A DNA stretch of 64,000 bases. Origin: Saccharomycopsis malanga (taxonomy: Eukaryota > Ascomycota > Saccharomycetes > Ascoideales > Saccharomycopsidaceae). Below the pieces are notes generated by a model. That model searched no databases. It was not told the origin of the DNA and was given only the letters and a program-made list of their open reading frames with translations. The translations under genes and the position numbers were made by a program. Positions 1 to 9,335 of the stretch are shown one piece after another; position 1 is the stretch's first letter; each line of letters opens with the position of its first letter. The stretch is from contig CP025322.1 in NCBI GenBank assembly GCA_004014935.1, forward strand, positions 1,116,001 to 1,180,000, given 5' to 3'.

Positions 1-1
1 A

Positions 2-2767
2 TTGTTGGATTGTGTCAGGATTCAAGTTTGCCAATTGACTTTCTTTGATCAAACTATTAATGTAGTTAGGCTGCACAGTAAACAAGTTTGCCAATTCTCG
101 AAGAATGGAAAACTTTTCCGAAAGTTGATCTATTTTCCATGAATCCACGAGTGATTGGTAGCTTATGATATCTTTTGTAAGAATAATGCCACCAATCTCG
201 TTAATCTGGAACTTTTTCAAGTGCGCTACAAGCAAATTTAGCAAGTTGATACCAATTTCCACGAGAAAGTTTGTCAAGTTAGAACTGGTGAGTAAACGTT
301 TTGGAACAAGTTGATCCAAATACAAATTGTTCAAGAATTTGATAATGTCTTGGCAAGTTTCTGTATCTTCGTTATTGAATTCATTGTTGATCAAATCATC
401 ATCATCAAACACAGCTCCCATGTTAGTGAGTTTACGGTTTGTAACATAAAAGTCTTTTTTCTTTTGCTTGTCCAAATGATATTGAATTTTATTGATGACT
501 AGCTCCACTGAGTCTTTCAAAATAATATTGAGACAAAGTTCGCAAGTGGTCAAGTAACCATTTGTTAAACTGACGATTCTTTTCTTGATAGTGGAGTTAT
601 TTATTGATAATGGTAATATGATGAGCTTGATATAATCCGTAAGCAACTTGAGTATCTTATTGGCTTTGTTGATGATTCTCAAATAGTTTACATTCAACAC
701 ATCGTTCTTCTTGAAATCTATATGGATCAACTTATAATAAGCCAACTCAAGGCCAAACTCCAAGTACGTGCCAATGCCGAATATTAAAATTCTGAGTATT
801 TCAAGCGAATATTCTGGGATATTCATTGGTTTCAAATCAGATATTCTCGATAAGGACTCGACAGAATTCTGGATCATAAAATCAATCTTAGTAAACTTTA
901 TATCATTATCATTATGGGAGCCATCTCCAGCCGTAAATCCTTCGTCCTCGTCATCAAAATCAGCAGGCCCGCCATCAGCATAGTCCGCATCATCTTTCAT
1001 TTCGCTGAATATACCACTCATATTGTCGAGTTTTGGTGATAATAAAAGCGAGTCATTAAGACTAGAAAACTTTGATGAATTAGACGATGAACGTTCGAGC
1101 TTGGATTTCATATAACTACGCAATTGAATAAGTCTATTTTTCTCCAACAAGTTATGGGTGCCGGTTTTCGCACTGGAGGATGAAAGGGTAGGTGATGAAA
1201 GAGGCGATAACAAGGTGGATTCTTTCACAGAATCAGTAGTAGCTAAACGGACTTGCAAGGCTTTATCTTGGAAAATTCTAGGATGTTTTGCTTCAAAGTT
1301 GGAATTTATTTTAGCATAGATTTCTTCTAACGATTTTTTTTCCTTTTCAATGTAATTCTTTTCTGTAAGTGTTTGGAAAAACAATTCATTGTGTTGGGCA
1401 TCAATGAGATTGTTTAGATCATCGGCGACGGTCTTTTCATCAAGCTTAGAGCCTTCGTTGAGAACATCGCTGGCAACTGTCTTTTTAACTAGCGCATCCT
1501 CCAAATATACTTTGGAGTGGTTCTCACCAAAGAATTCCTTGGTATCGGAAACGAAACCAGTAATTGTTATATAAAGTAAATGCAATAGACGAGTATAAGT
1601 CAAGTTATTAAGCGATTGGGCGAAATTCAACAAGTTTACTACAATATTACTTAATTTTTTTTGAAATATTTTTTTCAAAAACATATCAAACACTTTAAGG
1701 AAAAAGTGCCGTGACTTGTTGAAAATAATCTTTATGAGATTGAATTGGTTCACAATAAGGTTTTTGAATTTGCCAATAAGCTCTTCTAATTGCGGTAAAT
1801 ACTCTAAAAGCCTTTCGGAATTGTAATGAATGACGGGATCCGATAACACTTTCCAAAATTCATGTTCTTCATTGAGAAACTCCCCATTATTGAGCATATA
1901 CTCTTCTTCAGGCGACGCAGTGTTCAAAAACTCGATTTTATCCAAATATGTGTCATATATATCCACGGAGTTCTCATTAAAATCAATTAATATATCGAAA
2001 CATTCTTTCATCTTGATCAAGTTTTCTTTATTATAAGCCACCACAAACTCTTTCAAAAGATTGCCCTCGAACGTTTGGGCAAACTTTTCAATTTCCTGGA
2101 AGACCTTTTGAAACTTTGCCTTTTTTTCTACAATCTGCTTCTCTGAAATTGTGCTATTTTTACTGTTGGTGCTGCTGTCAGCAGCAAGCTTCTTAGCCAA
2201 CTTCAACAACTTGCTAATATATTTACCACAATTCTTTTTATCAGAAGATTTTTTGGAATTCTGTAAATCTATCAATAATTTACTTTGATTCAATCGAAAG
2301 AAATCGTTGTAACATTTGGTTAAGAAAATAATCTCCATGTTTTTCTCCTTAAGATTGGTTGCAATCTGTAGTTTTTCTCCCAATGGGTTAATGGTAGAAC
2401 CTACATCAGTGATAACATTTTCCAAGCCAGAAAATTTGCCATTGATAGTATGGATTTGGTTGGATAAACTTATAACCTTTTGCGAATGATATAATTCATA
2501 TTCAATAACCTCTCCTTCCAATGCCGCCATCTGCTCCAGATTTTTCTTTTTCAACGTTTTCAATTCATTAAGAACACTTTCAAAAGTACGGATAAATGGC
2601 TTGGGATCAAGCTGCTCAAGATTGTCGTCATTATTCTTTGATTCATTGAGTGAAATTTCATGTTCTTTGGAAATCTCCTCAATAAATTCAGTAACCGTAA
2701 ACCCTTCCAAAAAATTCTTCGAATGAAGGATCTTTCTCGTTCGACTATCCAACTCATACAAATTCAT
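2..2767 (-). CDS. SEC10: Exocyst subunit Sec10 (3' end cut by window edge)
   Basis: Sec10 is a subunit of the octameric exocyst, which tethers secretory vesicles to the plasma membrane at sites of polarised growth. The minus-strand frame is open from the ATG at 2767 to the left window edge, 922 codons with no stop. The N-terminus (MNLYELDSRTRKILHSKNFL) and the motif FIRTFES match yeast Sec10 closely. The helical N-terminal half is followed by a serine-rich linker (about residues 510-570). The C-terminal part includes KKKDFYVTNR and GGIILTKDIISYQ, which also align with Sec10. The last visible residues correspond to a point roughly 25 residues before the end of S. cerevisiae Sec10 (871 aa), so only a short C-terminal piece is missing. 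The identification is from remembered family sequence and is strong. Confidence 0.93.
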   Translation of the reverse strand, partial: MNLYELDSRTRKILHSKNFLEGFTVTEFIEEISKEHEISLNESKNNDDNLEQLDPKPFIRTFESVLNELKTLKKKNLEQMAALEGEVIEYELYHSQKVISLSNQIHTINGKFSGLENVITDVGSTINPLGEKLQIATNLKEKNMEIIFLTKCYNDFFRLNQSKLLIDLQNSKKSSDKKNCGKYISKLLKLAKKLAADSSTNSKNSTISEKQIVEKKAKFQKVFQEIEKFAQTFEGNLLKEFVVAYNKENLIKMKECFDILIDFNENSVDIYDTYLDKIEFLNTASPEEEYMLNNGEFLNEEHEFWKVLSDPVIHYNSERLLEYLPQLEELIGKFKNLIVNQFNLIKIIFNKSRHFFLKVFDMFLKKIFQKKLSNIVVNLLNFAQSLNNLTYTRLLHLLYITITGFVSDTKEFFGENHSKVYLEDALVKKTVASDVLNEGSKLDEKTVADDLNNLIDAQHNELFFQTLTEKNYIEKEKKSLEEIYAKINSNFEAKHPRIFQDKALQVRLATTDSVKESTLLSPLSSPTLSSSSAKTGTHNLLEKNRLIQLRSYMKSKLERSSSNSSKFSSLNDSLLLSPKLDNMSGIFSEMKDDADYADGGPADFDDEDEGFTAGDGSHNDNDIKFTKIDFMIQNSVESLSRISDLKPMNIPEYSLEILRILIFGIGTYLEFGLELAYYKLIHIDFKKNDVLNVNYLRIINKANKILKLLTDYIKLIILPLSINNSTIKKRIVSLTNGYLTTCELCLNIILKDSVELVINKIQYHLDKQKKKDFYVTNRKLTNMGAVFDDDDLINNEFNNEDTETCQDIIKFLNNLYLDQLVPKRLLTSSNLTNFLVEIGINLLNLLVAHLKKFQINEIGGIILTKDIISYQSLVDSWKIDQLSEKFSILRELANLFTVQPNYINSLIKESQLANLNPDTIQQ

Positions 2768-3205
2768 GTTGATAGATTGACCTCAATTATTATATATTAC
2801 TCGAAAGAATACCATAAGTAATTCATGATATAGTGATACAGTGAGGTGTTGAGATCCGGGTCTACAGCACGGATATTGTTATGCGCGCTACGGGTTTTGT
2901 ATAGGTAATGACAGTTTTGGATATATTATGACTTGTGATAGAAACGTTACGAGAAACCATTTTATGTGCTAAAATAAGTAATAAATACAAACTGTTAGAG
3001 AATTTAAATGTAATATTAGCGTTTTACATTGGGTAAGCCTAGGACTACAGGCAATGAGAAAAGTTACAAAAGTATATTGAGATCCCCTTATTAAGAGTAA
3101 TAAAGATATTGCTAAGTAGTACAATAGAAGAAAAAGTAAAAGAAATAAAGAATAGTAGAAGTTTGACGTCATGTGGATTTAAATATACAAGGGAAAATAG
3201 GATGT
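2768..3205. other. Intergenic: SEC10 promoter and SMT3 3' region
   Basis: About 440 bp of AT-rich sequence separate the SEC10 start from the SMT3 stop; both genes are on the minus strand. I see no RNA gene, repeat or conserved motif here. Short open frames on the minus strand (2969-3172) lack any recognisable protein. Confidence 0.6.
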
Positions 3206-3559
3206 TTAAAATATTGAACCACCAATCTAAACAAAAAAAATGTTAGTAAACGAGTCAACTACAACCGGATATATAATGATAATACATACCTGTTCACGGT
3301 GGGCTTCAATAACGTCGCCGTCTTCCAAATCCAAGTCTTCTGGAGTGTTATCGGCACCAACTCTTTGACCATCACACAAGAATCTTAAACTGTCGATACT
3401 TTTGCCCTGTCTCTTACAAAAAGCTTCCATGAGTCTCTTCATTGGGGTTGTTCTTTTAATTTTGAAGTAGATTTCAGAAGTACCGTCACTGACCTTCAAG
3501 TTGATATGTTGGCCTTCTGGCTTGACTTCTGGCTTGGTTTCTTGGTTTTCTTCGGACAT
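3206..3559 (-). CDS. SMT3: SUMO (ubiquitin-like modifier), one intron
   Basis: Smt3 is the yeast SUMO protein, conjugated to lysines of nuclear and septin proteins through a C-terminal diglycine exposed by Ulp1. Exon 1 (3290-3559) gives 90 residues. These are an acidic disordered tail (1-17) and a beta-grasp fold containing [15 protein letters not shown] and [12 protein letters not shown], both typical of SUMO. A 63-bp intron (3227-3289) has donor GTATGT, branch point TACTAAC and acceptor TTTAG. Exon 2 (3206-3226) adds IGGSIF and a stop, so the spliced protein is 96 residues with the essential GG at 92-93 and a 3-residue tail for Ulp1 to remove. The intron is phase 0. Without splicing the frame runs into an intron stop and has no diglycine. 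S. cerevisiae SMT3 has no intron, so the splice is a feature of this lineage. Confidence 0.95.
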
Positions 3560-4062
3560 GGTGCTGGTTTGACGCGCTACTAGCTTGAATGTGTTAGTTG
3601 CGAATTCAAAAAAAAAAATAATATAAAAAAAATCATTTTTCTAAAATACATTTTTGATAATGAATGCTACGAAACAGGTTTTCTTTTAAACGCCACCCAT
3701 CTAAACCGTCTTTACGTAACAATCCATAGCACAATACCAATAAAAATATTTGGCACAAAATTGTTAAAAATAATATTTTCAATAATTTTTGTAAATACCG
3801 CCAATAAGGACGCAAATAATTAATATAACATTGCAATAATGGCAAATCAAGAAACACCGTTTGGCATTATTTACTGATAGTATACAAAAAAACACATAAA
3901 CGTGGCTACTTTAACAAACCGCCAACATCATAATAACATACCTCGAACTGGTTTTGCTCAATTTGACAAAGTGATTGTAATAACAAAAGAGTCAGGGAAG
4001 ACCTATCAACAGACACAAACAGTACATTTAAGTCGCATTTCGTTCGTTGTCTCTAGCCTGTG

Positions 4063-4098
4063 TTACCCGGCGAGGTCTCTAAAGCGGCCTCCGGGTAA
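4063..4098. promoter_or_regulatory. Pair of inverted Reb1-type sites
   Basis: TTACCCGG (4063-4070) and CCGGGTAA (4091-4098) are exact inverted copies 20 bp apart, between the divergent SMT3 and SRP40 genes. TTACCCGG is the established consensus of the general regulatory factor Reb1, which clears nucleosomes. The pair is likely to organise the shared promoter. The assignment rests on motif match alone. Confidence 0.6.
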
Positions 4099-4248
4099 TA
4101 GCTATATTTCGTAAGAAAAACGTCTTTTTAGAGACAATGGGGATGGTGAAAAACAAAAAAAAAAAAATTTCGCCATGATGAATTCTTTAGATGACTTACT
4201 AGTAGTTTGACAGCAGTTTGACAAGCACATTATATATAGCTAGAAATC

Positions 4249-5313
4249 ATGGGTGCTGGAGACAATAAGGCTGAGGGCAGAATAGTGGCTTTGAAAGCGG
4301 AAATAACGTCGATCAAAAGCACCATTGACAGCTCTGTTAAGAAATTAAGTACTCTTGAAGATGAGTTGAAAAAACTCGAAAAGGCTCAAGAGGAAAGTAG
4401 TAGTGATTCTGATGATAGTTTGAGTGAGTCGGAAAACTCCAGTGAATCAAGTGACTCTAGTGATTCAAGTGATTCCAGTGATTCAAGTGATTCTAGTGAT
4501 TCAAGTGATTCTAGTGATTCAAGTGATTCAAGTGATTCTAGTGATTCTAGTGATTCTAGTGATTCAAGTGATTCAAGTGATTCAAGTGATTCTAGTGATT
4601 CTAGCGATTCTAGTGATTCTAGTGATTCTAGTGATTCTAGTGACTCTAGTGACTCTGACTCTGACTCTGACTCTGATGAAAGTGAGTCTGAGAATGAAAA
4701 TGAGAAAGAAACTAAGTCGAACTCTGATTCTTCTGACAGTTCTTCCGATTCTGATAGCAGCTCTGATTCTGGAAGTGGATCTGGCAGTGACAGCGACAGT
4801 GAATCTTCTTCGGAAAGCGAAAACGAAGACAAAAATGAAACTTCTTCTAAGAAGAGAACGATAAGCGAGGAAAATTCTTCTTCTAATTCTTCTTCTAATT
4901 CTTCTTCTGATTCTTCTTTTGATTCTGAATTTGAAGAAAATCCAAAGAAAAAAAGCAAAATAACCGAGGAATCTGACTCTTCTATCACCCCTCCATTGTC
5001 TGATTCTGCCTCTTCTTCGTCCAGCGAAAGTACCAAAACCAAACAACACATTCCAGCTGATGTCGAAGTGCTCAGAGAAGGCCAAAGAAAACACTTTTCC
5101 AGAATTGACAGATCAAAAATCTCTTTTGAAGACCGTGCATTGCAGGATAATACCTATAAAGGAGCTGCCGGTACCTGGGGTCAAAATGCCAACGAAAAGT
5201 TGGGTAGAGTCAGAGGTAAAGATTTCACCAAAAACAAAAACAAGATGAAAAGAGGTAGTTACAGAGGTGGTTCCATTACCATGGCCAGTGGAAGTTATAA
5301 ATTTACTGATTAG
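4249..5313 (+). CDS. SRP40: Nopp140-like nucleolar serine-rich protein Srp40
   Basis: Srp40 is the yeast counterpart of Nopp140, a nucleolar chaperone-like protein linked to snoRNPs and ribosome biogenesis. The 354-residue product has a short N-terminal coil (about 1-45) and a long acidic Ser/Asp tract (about 50-245) of SSD repeats likely to be phosphorylated by casein kinase 2. A basic KKKSK patch follows. The conserved SRP40 C-terminal domain (about 285-354) contains [35 protein letters not shown] and the terminal SGSYKFTD. That terminal domain is the diagnostic part. The ATG at 4249 is the first in frame. An oligo(A) stretch and two Reb1-type sites lie within 190 bp upstream, in keeping with a ribosome-biogenesis promoter. 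Long open frames on the other strand in this stretch are by-products of the repeat. Confidence 0.9.
   Translation: MGAGDNKAEGRIVALKAEITSIKSTIDSSVKKLSTLEDELKKLEKAQEESSSDSDDSLSESENSSESSDSSDSSDSSDSSDSSDSSDSSDSSDSSDSSDSSDSSDSSDSSDSSDSSDSSDSSDSSDSSDSSDSSDSDSDSDSDESESENENEKETKSNSDSSDSSSDSDSSSDSGSGSGSDSDSESSSESENEDKNETSSKKRTISEENSSSNSSSNSSSDSSFDSEFEENPKKKSKITEESDSSITPPLSDSASSSSSESTKTKQHIPADVEVLREGQRKHFSRIDRSKISFEDRALQDNTYKGAAGTWGQNANEKLGRVRGKDFTKNKNKMKRGSYRGGSITMASGSYKFTD
4441..4675 (+). repeat. 9-bp coding minisatellite (Ser-Ser-Asp repeats)
   Basis: The motif agtgattc(a/t) is repeated about 24 times inside SRP40, then changes to gactct units. The third positions alternate between tca and tct, which suggests repeated unit duplication or slippage. 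Because the unit is 9 bp, length changes keep the frame. Confidence 0.9.
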
Positions 5314-6567
5314 TTTCTTTTTGTCATGTATTTCATAGTCATTGCTAAATATGTATTTTTTCTATATTTTATAAAAAATTTTTTCTTCTTTTTTATAACT
5401 ATTATCTTCCTATATTTATTTACAAATTTGCTTCTAATATTTTCTTCTCCTGTCTTCTTTATTGTTTTTTTTTTTTTTCTTTTAATATATTTAATTCATT
5501 GCATTCATCTTTTTTGTACCTTTTTCTCGAGATAAGTCTGGTGATGGCTACATCATCCCAATATTCAAATGAGATACGCTGATATAGCAACTGGTCTTAC
5601 GCTAATGGACCGAGACATTCACATAGTGGAATGTAGGAGTGATAAAATATGCCCATATAATTTTTTCGCCATACTTTTTATTAAATTCATTTAAACGCTA
5701 AACATGTGCTGTTTGAACTTATATTATCTGCCAACAATTTTAGTTGATAAGCAGTTTAACACATTTTCATCTTTCCTTTTTTGAAAAACACATTGCAAAG
5801 TTTGAAGATACAATGCTGGCCTTGTGTTTAAAAAAAAATACAAGTTGTAATGTAAAATTTATATATAATGGAAAGTTGAAGAAAGTTTGCGATTTAGCCT
5901 CTGCCATATAACAAATCTTGACCATTCTATAAAGTAGCAGGCAATTCAACTATATTCAACGTAGGGATAAAGCTGTTTTCTTAAAATATAACAGCTGAAC
6001 ATAAATGAATACTTAGGTCTTCTACCTGACTCCCCAACCATTTCTATACTGGGCTCTTTAATTTTCTCATTCTGAGATTGAAAACTACTTGTAATATTCT
6101 CAAATCACAGAATAATTTATTGAACGCCGACTTTGTCGTTTTAAAACAGTGCATTCATTCATCCTATTGTAGTATGGGGGTGGAAATAATACATGTTTGT
6201 ACCATCAAATATCCCATGTTGAATCTTTTTGCCGCCTCTGAAAACTTTCCTACAAAGTAAACAGTGGTTCTATTACCCCAAAGTGATGTGACATCTACGC
6301 AACAGATAGATTTATGATAAAAGAGTTCAAAACACTTTTATTTGTATATAATGACTAATTTAAACAGTTATGTTGTTCGCATCTACAGTGACAAATGAGC
6401 GACAACTTGCGAGTCCTTTTAACATACTTGGACATTAGGGATATTGTTTATCTATGCCAGAGATGTTTTAAAGTGTAAAAAATTCGTTTTTTTATCTTAG
6501 TATTGTCTCAGGTAGCCATACACTTTTTTAGCCTTTACGAGTTAATACCGTAATATATAATACTACT
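5314..6567. other. Intergenic, no gene recognised
   Basis: About 1.25 kb of AT-rich sequence lies between the SRP40 stop and a SINE copy. The first 200 bp are T-rich and look like an SRP40 3' region. Open frames of about 60 codons at 5767-5949 (minus) and 6078-6260 (plus) have no recognisable protein and I do not call them. Confidence 0.55.
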
Positions 6568-6890
6568 GGGCCGGATGGTTCAGTGGCTAGTGCTCTCGGA
6601 GAGGAGAAAAGACCTAATAGGAACACGGATTCGATTTCTAACACAAACACTTTTTACTCGCTACTTTTACGATCCTGAACTTAATTCCATAGGTAAGTGC
6701 AACGAAACATGACCTATAAAAAAGTCTAGCGCTTACTCTCCAACCCATTGGATGAGAATACTATGATTAACAGGGCATGATTGGGTTTTCCCCACTGGGC
6801 TTTACCGAATCCCTTTAGACATAGTGGGTAGATACAGAACTGATATGTACTGGGTTTGAAATATAAGATTATTATTGTTATTATAAAGCG
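6568..6890 (+). mobile_element. tRNA-derived SINE-like element, copy 1
   Basis: The element begins with a tRNA-like head: A box TGGTTCAGTGG at 6576-6586 and a decayed B box (GGATTCGATTT) near 6627-6637. The body is shared with the copies at 38243-38778 and 50949-51274. Shared blocks include a run similar to CTTACTCTCCAACCC, GGGCATGATTGGGTTTT, ACTGGGCTTTACC, ATCCCTTTAGACAT, ACTGATATGTACTGGG and GAAATATAAGATT. It ends in an ATT-rich tail. I cannot find convincing target-site duplications, so it is probably an older copy. It lies upstream of STT3 in the same orientation. No protein is encoded; the family would move using a LINE's enzymes. Confidence 0.75.
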
Positions 6891-7047
6891 AGAATTTAGC
6901 CATTAAATACAACTGTAGGTGTGCGCGCACCCCCACCAAGGCACTGAACCGAACCTCCACTTGTCAAGTTGTCTTTTTTCTAATATTCACGAAAATACAT
7001 AGTAAAAGACACACTATATAGTCGCTGACAAGTGAAATACTGTTACA

Positions 7048-7058
7048 TTGACGTGTCA
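7048..7058 (+). promoter_or_regulatory. Candidate ER-stress or CRE-like element upstream of STT3
   Basis: TTGACGTGTCA lies 82 bp upstream of the STT3 start. Its GACGTGTC core resembles the yeast UPRE-2 element (TACGTGTC) and its near-dyad form resembles a bZIP site. STT3 acts in the ER, so Hac1 control is plausible, but the motif is short and unproven. Confidence 0.3.
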
Positions 7059-7139
7059 GAGCTGAGTTAACCAATAGGAGTTAGTATTTTTAGTACGAGT
7101 CCTCCCTTAGAAGAAGCGTCACGGTTAATATACAGTACA

Positions 7140-9335
7140 ATGGCGGAAAAAGCAGTTTTGTTTGATCAATCCACGTTGCAAAGCATTCGCTTTTTACTCA
7201 AGGTATTAATTCTTGTTTCCATAGCTGCTGCTGGAATTGCATCGAGATTGTTCTCTGTTATCAGATTTGAATCAATCATCCATGAGTTTGATCCTTGGTT
7301 TAACTTCAGAGCTACAAAGTATTTGGTAAATAACTCTTTTTATGAGTTTCTCAACTGGTTTGATGATAGAACCTGGTATCCATTAGGAAGAGTTACCGGT
7401 GGGACGTTATATCCTGGTCTTATGGTTACTTCTGGGGTTATATGGCATTCTTTGAGAGATATATTTCATTTACCTGTTGATATTAGAAACATTTGTGTAC
7501 TTCTTGCTCCAGTGTTCAGTGGCTTGACTGCTTATTTCACTTACAAGTTGACTTCAGAAATGAAAGATTCCGCTGCCGGTTTATTGGCTGGCGCTTTCAT
7601 TGCCATTGTGCCTGGTTACATTTCCAGATCTGTTGCTGGCTCGTATGATAACGAAGCAATTGCCATCACTCTTTTGATGGCAACTTTCTATTTCTGGATC
7701 AAGTCTCAGAAAACCGGCTCTCTTTTCTATGCATCCATCGCTGCTGTTTCGTACTTCTACATGGTGAGTGCATGGGGTGGGTATGTTTTCATCACTAACT
7801 TGATTCCTTTGCATGTCTTTGTTTTGCTTGCTATGGGAAGATACAACCATAAGTTGTATACTGCCTACACTACCTGGTATGCTTTGGGAACCATTGCTTC
7901 CATGCAAATTCCTTTTGTGGGTTTCTTGCCTATCAGATCCAACGATCATATGAGTGCTTTGGGTGTTTTTGGTTTGTTGCAATTGGTTGCCTTTGGCGAT
8001 TATGTCAAATCACAAATTCCATCCAAACAATTCAAAGCATTTTTGCTCTTTTCTGTAACCTTGGTGTTTGGTCTTGGTATTGTAGGTCTTGTAGGCTTGA
8101 CATATGCGGGTTATATTGCTCCTTGGACCGGTAGATTCTATTCCTTATGGGATACTAATTATGCTAAGATCCACATCCCTATAATTGCTTCTGTTTCCGA
8201 ACATCAACCTACTGCTTGGCCTGCTTTTTTCTTTGACAACCAGTTTTTGATTTGGTTGTTTCCCGTTGGTGTTTACTTGTTGTTTCAAGACCTTAAAGAT
8301 GAACATCTTTTTGTCATTGTTTACTCTGTCTTGTGTTCCTATTTTGCTGGTGTCATGGTTCGTTTGATGTTGACTTTGACTCCTGTCATTTGTGTCAGTG
8401 CTGCCATTGCCCTTTCCAAACTCTTTGACGTTTACTTGGACTTCCGTGATGTTCTTAAGTTGAGAAATAACAATTCTGAAAGCGCAACGAAAACTAAAAT
8501 CTTAAAAACCTTTTCCAAACTTACTGTCATTTGCTCTTTTGGTTTCTACTTGTATTACTTTGTCTTCCATTGTACTTGGGTCACTTCTAATGCTTACAGT
8601 TCGCCATCTGTTGTCTTAGCATCTAGAGGCCCTGATGGATCCCAACATTTGATTGATGACTACCGTGAAGCTTACTATTGGCTCAGAATGAATACCCCAG
8701 AGGACGCCAAGGTTGCTGCGTGGTGGGATTATGGCTATCAAATTGGTGGCATGGCCGACAGAACCACCCTTGTAGACAACAACACTTGGAATAATACTCA
8801 TATTGCCACCGTTGGTAAGGCAATGTGTTCATCTGAAGAGGTCTCTTACGAAATCTTGAGAAAACATGACGTTGATTACGTGTTGATCATCTTCGGCGGT
8901 TTGATTGGTTATTCTGGTGACGATATCAACAAATACTTGTGGATGGTGCGTATTGCAGAAGGTATTTGGCCTGATGAGGTTAAAGAGAAAAACTTCTTTA
9001 CTCCAAGAGGTGAATACAGAATTGACGATGGAGCCACCGAAACCATGAAAAACTCTTTGATGTACAAGATGTCCTACTACAACTTTGTTGAACTCTTTGG
9101 CGGCCAAGCCACTGACAGAGTTAGAAACCAAAGATTGTCTAGCAGCAGCTCTCCTAAGTTGGATGTTCTCGAAGAAGCTTTCACCAGTGAAAACTGGATT
9201 GTCAGAATCTACAAGGTTAAAGACTTGGACAAGTTTGGCAGAGATTTGAAGGACGCAAACAGCTTTGACAGCAGTGTCAGTAAGGGTAAGAAGAAGAGAA
9301 TTGTCAAGAGACCAGACTTGGATTTGCGTGTTTGA
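7140..9335 (+). CDS. STT3: Oligosaccharyltransferase catalytic subunit Stt3
   Basis: Stt3 transfers the lipid-linked Glc3Man9GlcNAc2 oligosaccharide to Asn-X-Ser/Thr in the ER lumen. The 731-residue protein matches the usual yeast length of about 718. Visible landmarks are the first luminal acidic motif EFDPWFNFRATKY (Asp about residue 51) and about 11-13 hydrophobic helices up to about residue 470. The SVSE motif in SVSEHQPTAWP lies at about 350-353. The signature WWDYGYQIGG begins near residue 527 and is followed by DNNTWNNTHIATVGKAM, which recognises the acceptor sequon. The C-terminus is basic (KKKRIVKRPDLDLRV). The ATG at 7140 gives the conserved N-terminal cytosolic segment and first helix. 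Many Leu codons are TTG, as expected for a well-expressed yeast gene. Confidence 0.98.
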   Translation: MAEKAVLFDQSTLQSIRFLLKVLILVSIAAAGIASRLFSVIRFESIIHEFDPWFNFRATKYLVNNSFYEFLNWFDDRTWYPLGRVTGGTLYPGLMVTSGVIWHSLRDIFHLPVDIRNICVLLAPVFSGLTAYFTYKLTSEMKDSAAGLLAGAFIAIVPGYISRSVAGSYDNEAIAITLLMATFYFWIKSQKTGSLFYASIAAVSYFYMVSAWGGYVFITNLIPLHVFVLLAMGRYNHKLYTAYTTWYALGTIASMQIPFVGFLPIRSNDHMSALGVFGLLQLVAFGDYVKSQIPSKQFKAFLLFSVTLVFGLGIVGLVGLTYAGYIAPWTGRFYSLWDTNYAKIHIPIIASVSEHQPTAWPAFFFDNQFLIWLFPVGVYLLFQDLKDEHLFVIVYSVLCSYFAGVMVRLMLTLTPVICVSAAIALSKLFDVYLDFRDVLKLRNNNSESATKTKILKTFSKLTVICSFGFYLYYFVFHCTWVTSNAYSSPSVVLASRGPDGSQHLIDDYREAYYWLRMNTPEDAKVAAWWDYGYQIGGMADRTTLVDNNTWNNTHIATVGKAMCSSEEVSYEILRKHDVDYVLIIFGGLIGYSGDDINKYLWMVRIAEGIWPDEVKEKNFFTPRGEYRIDDGATETMKNSLMYKMSYYNFVELFGGQATDRVRNQRLSSSSSPKLDVLEEAFTSENWIVRIYKVKDLDKFGRDLKDANSFDSSVSKGKKKRIVKRPDLDLRV

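Noticed and set aside
3633-3857. Minus-strand open frame of 74 codons with one hydrophobic helix, upstream of SMT3
   Set aside because: It starts at GTG, has no ATG at all, lies in the SMT3 promoter and matches nothing I know. An exon of a spliced gene is not excluded, but no upstream donor is evident.
4386-5094. Long open frames on the opposite strand and in another frame of SRP40 (up to 221 codons)
   Set aside because: They are by-products of the 9-bp repeat, which is open in several frames; only the sense frame has a conserved domain.
7581-7982. 133-codon antisense frame inside STT3
   Set aside because: It overlaps a strongly conserved gene on the other strand and is a shadow.
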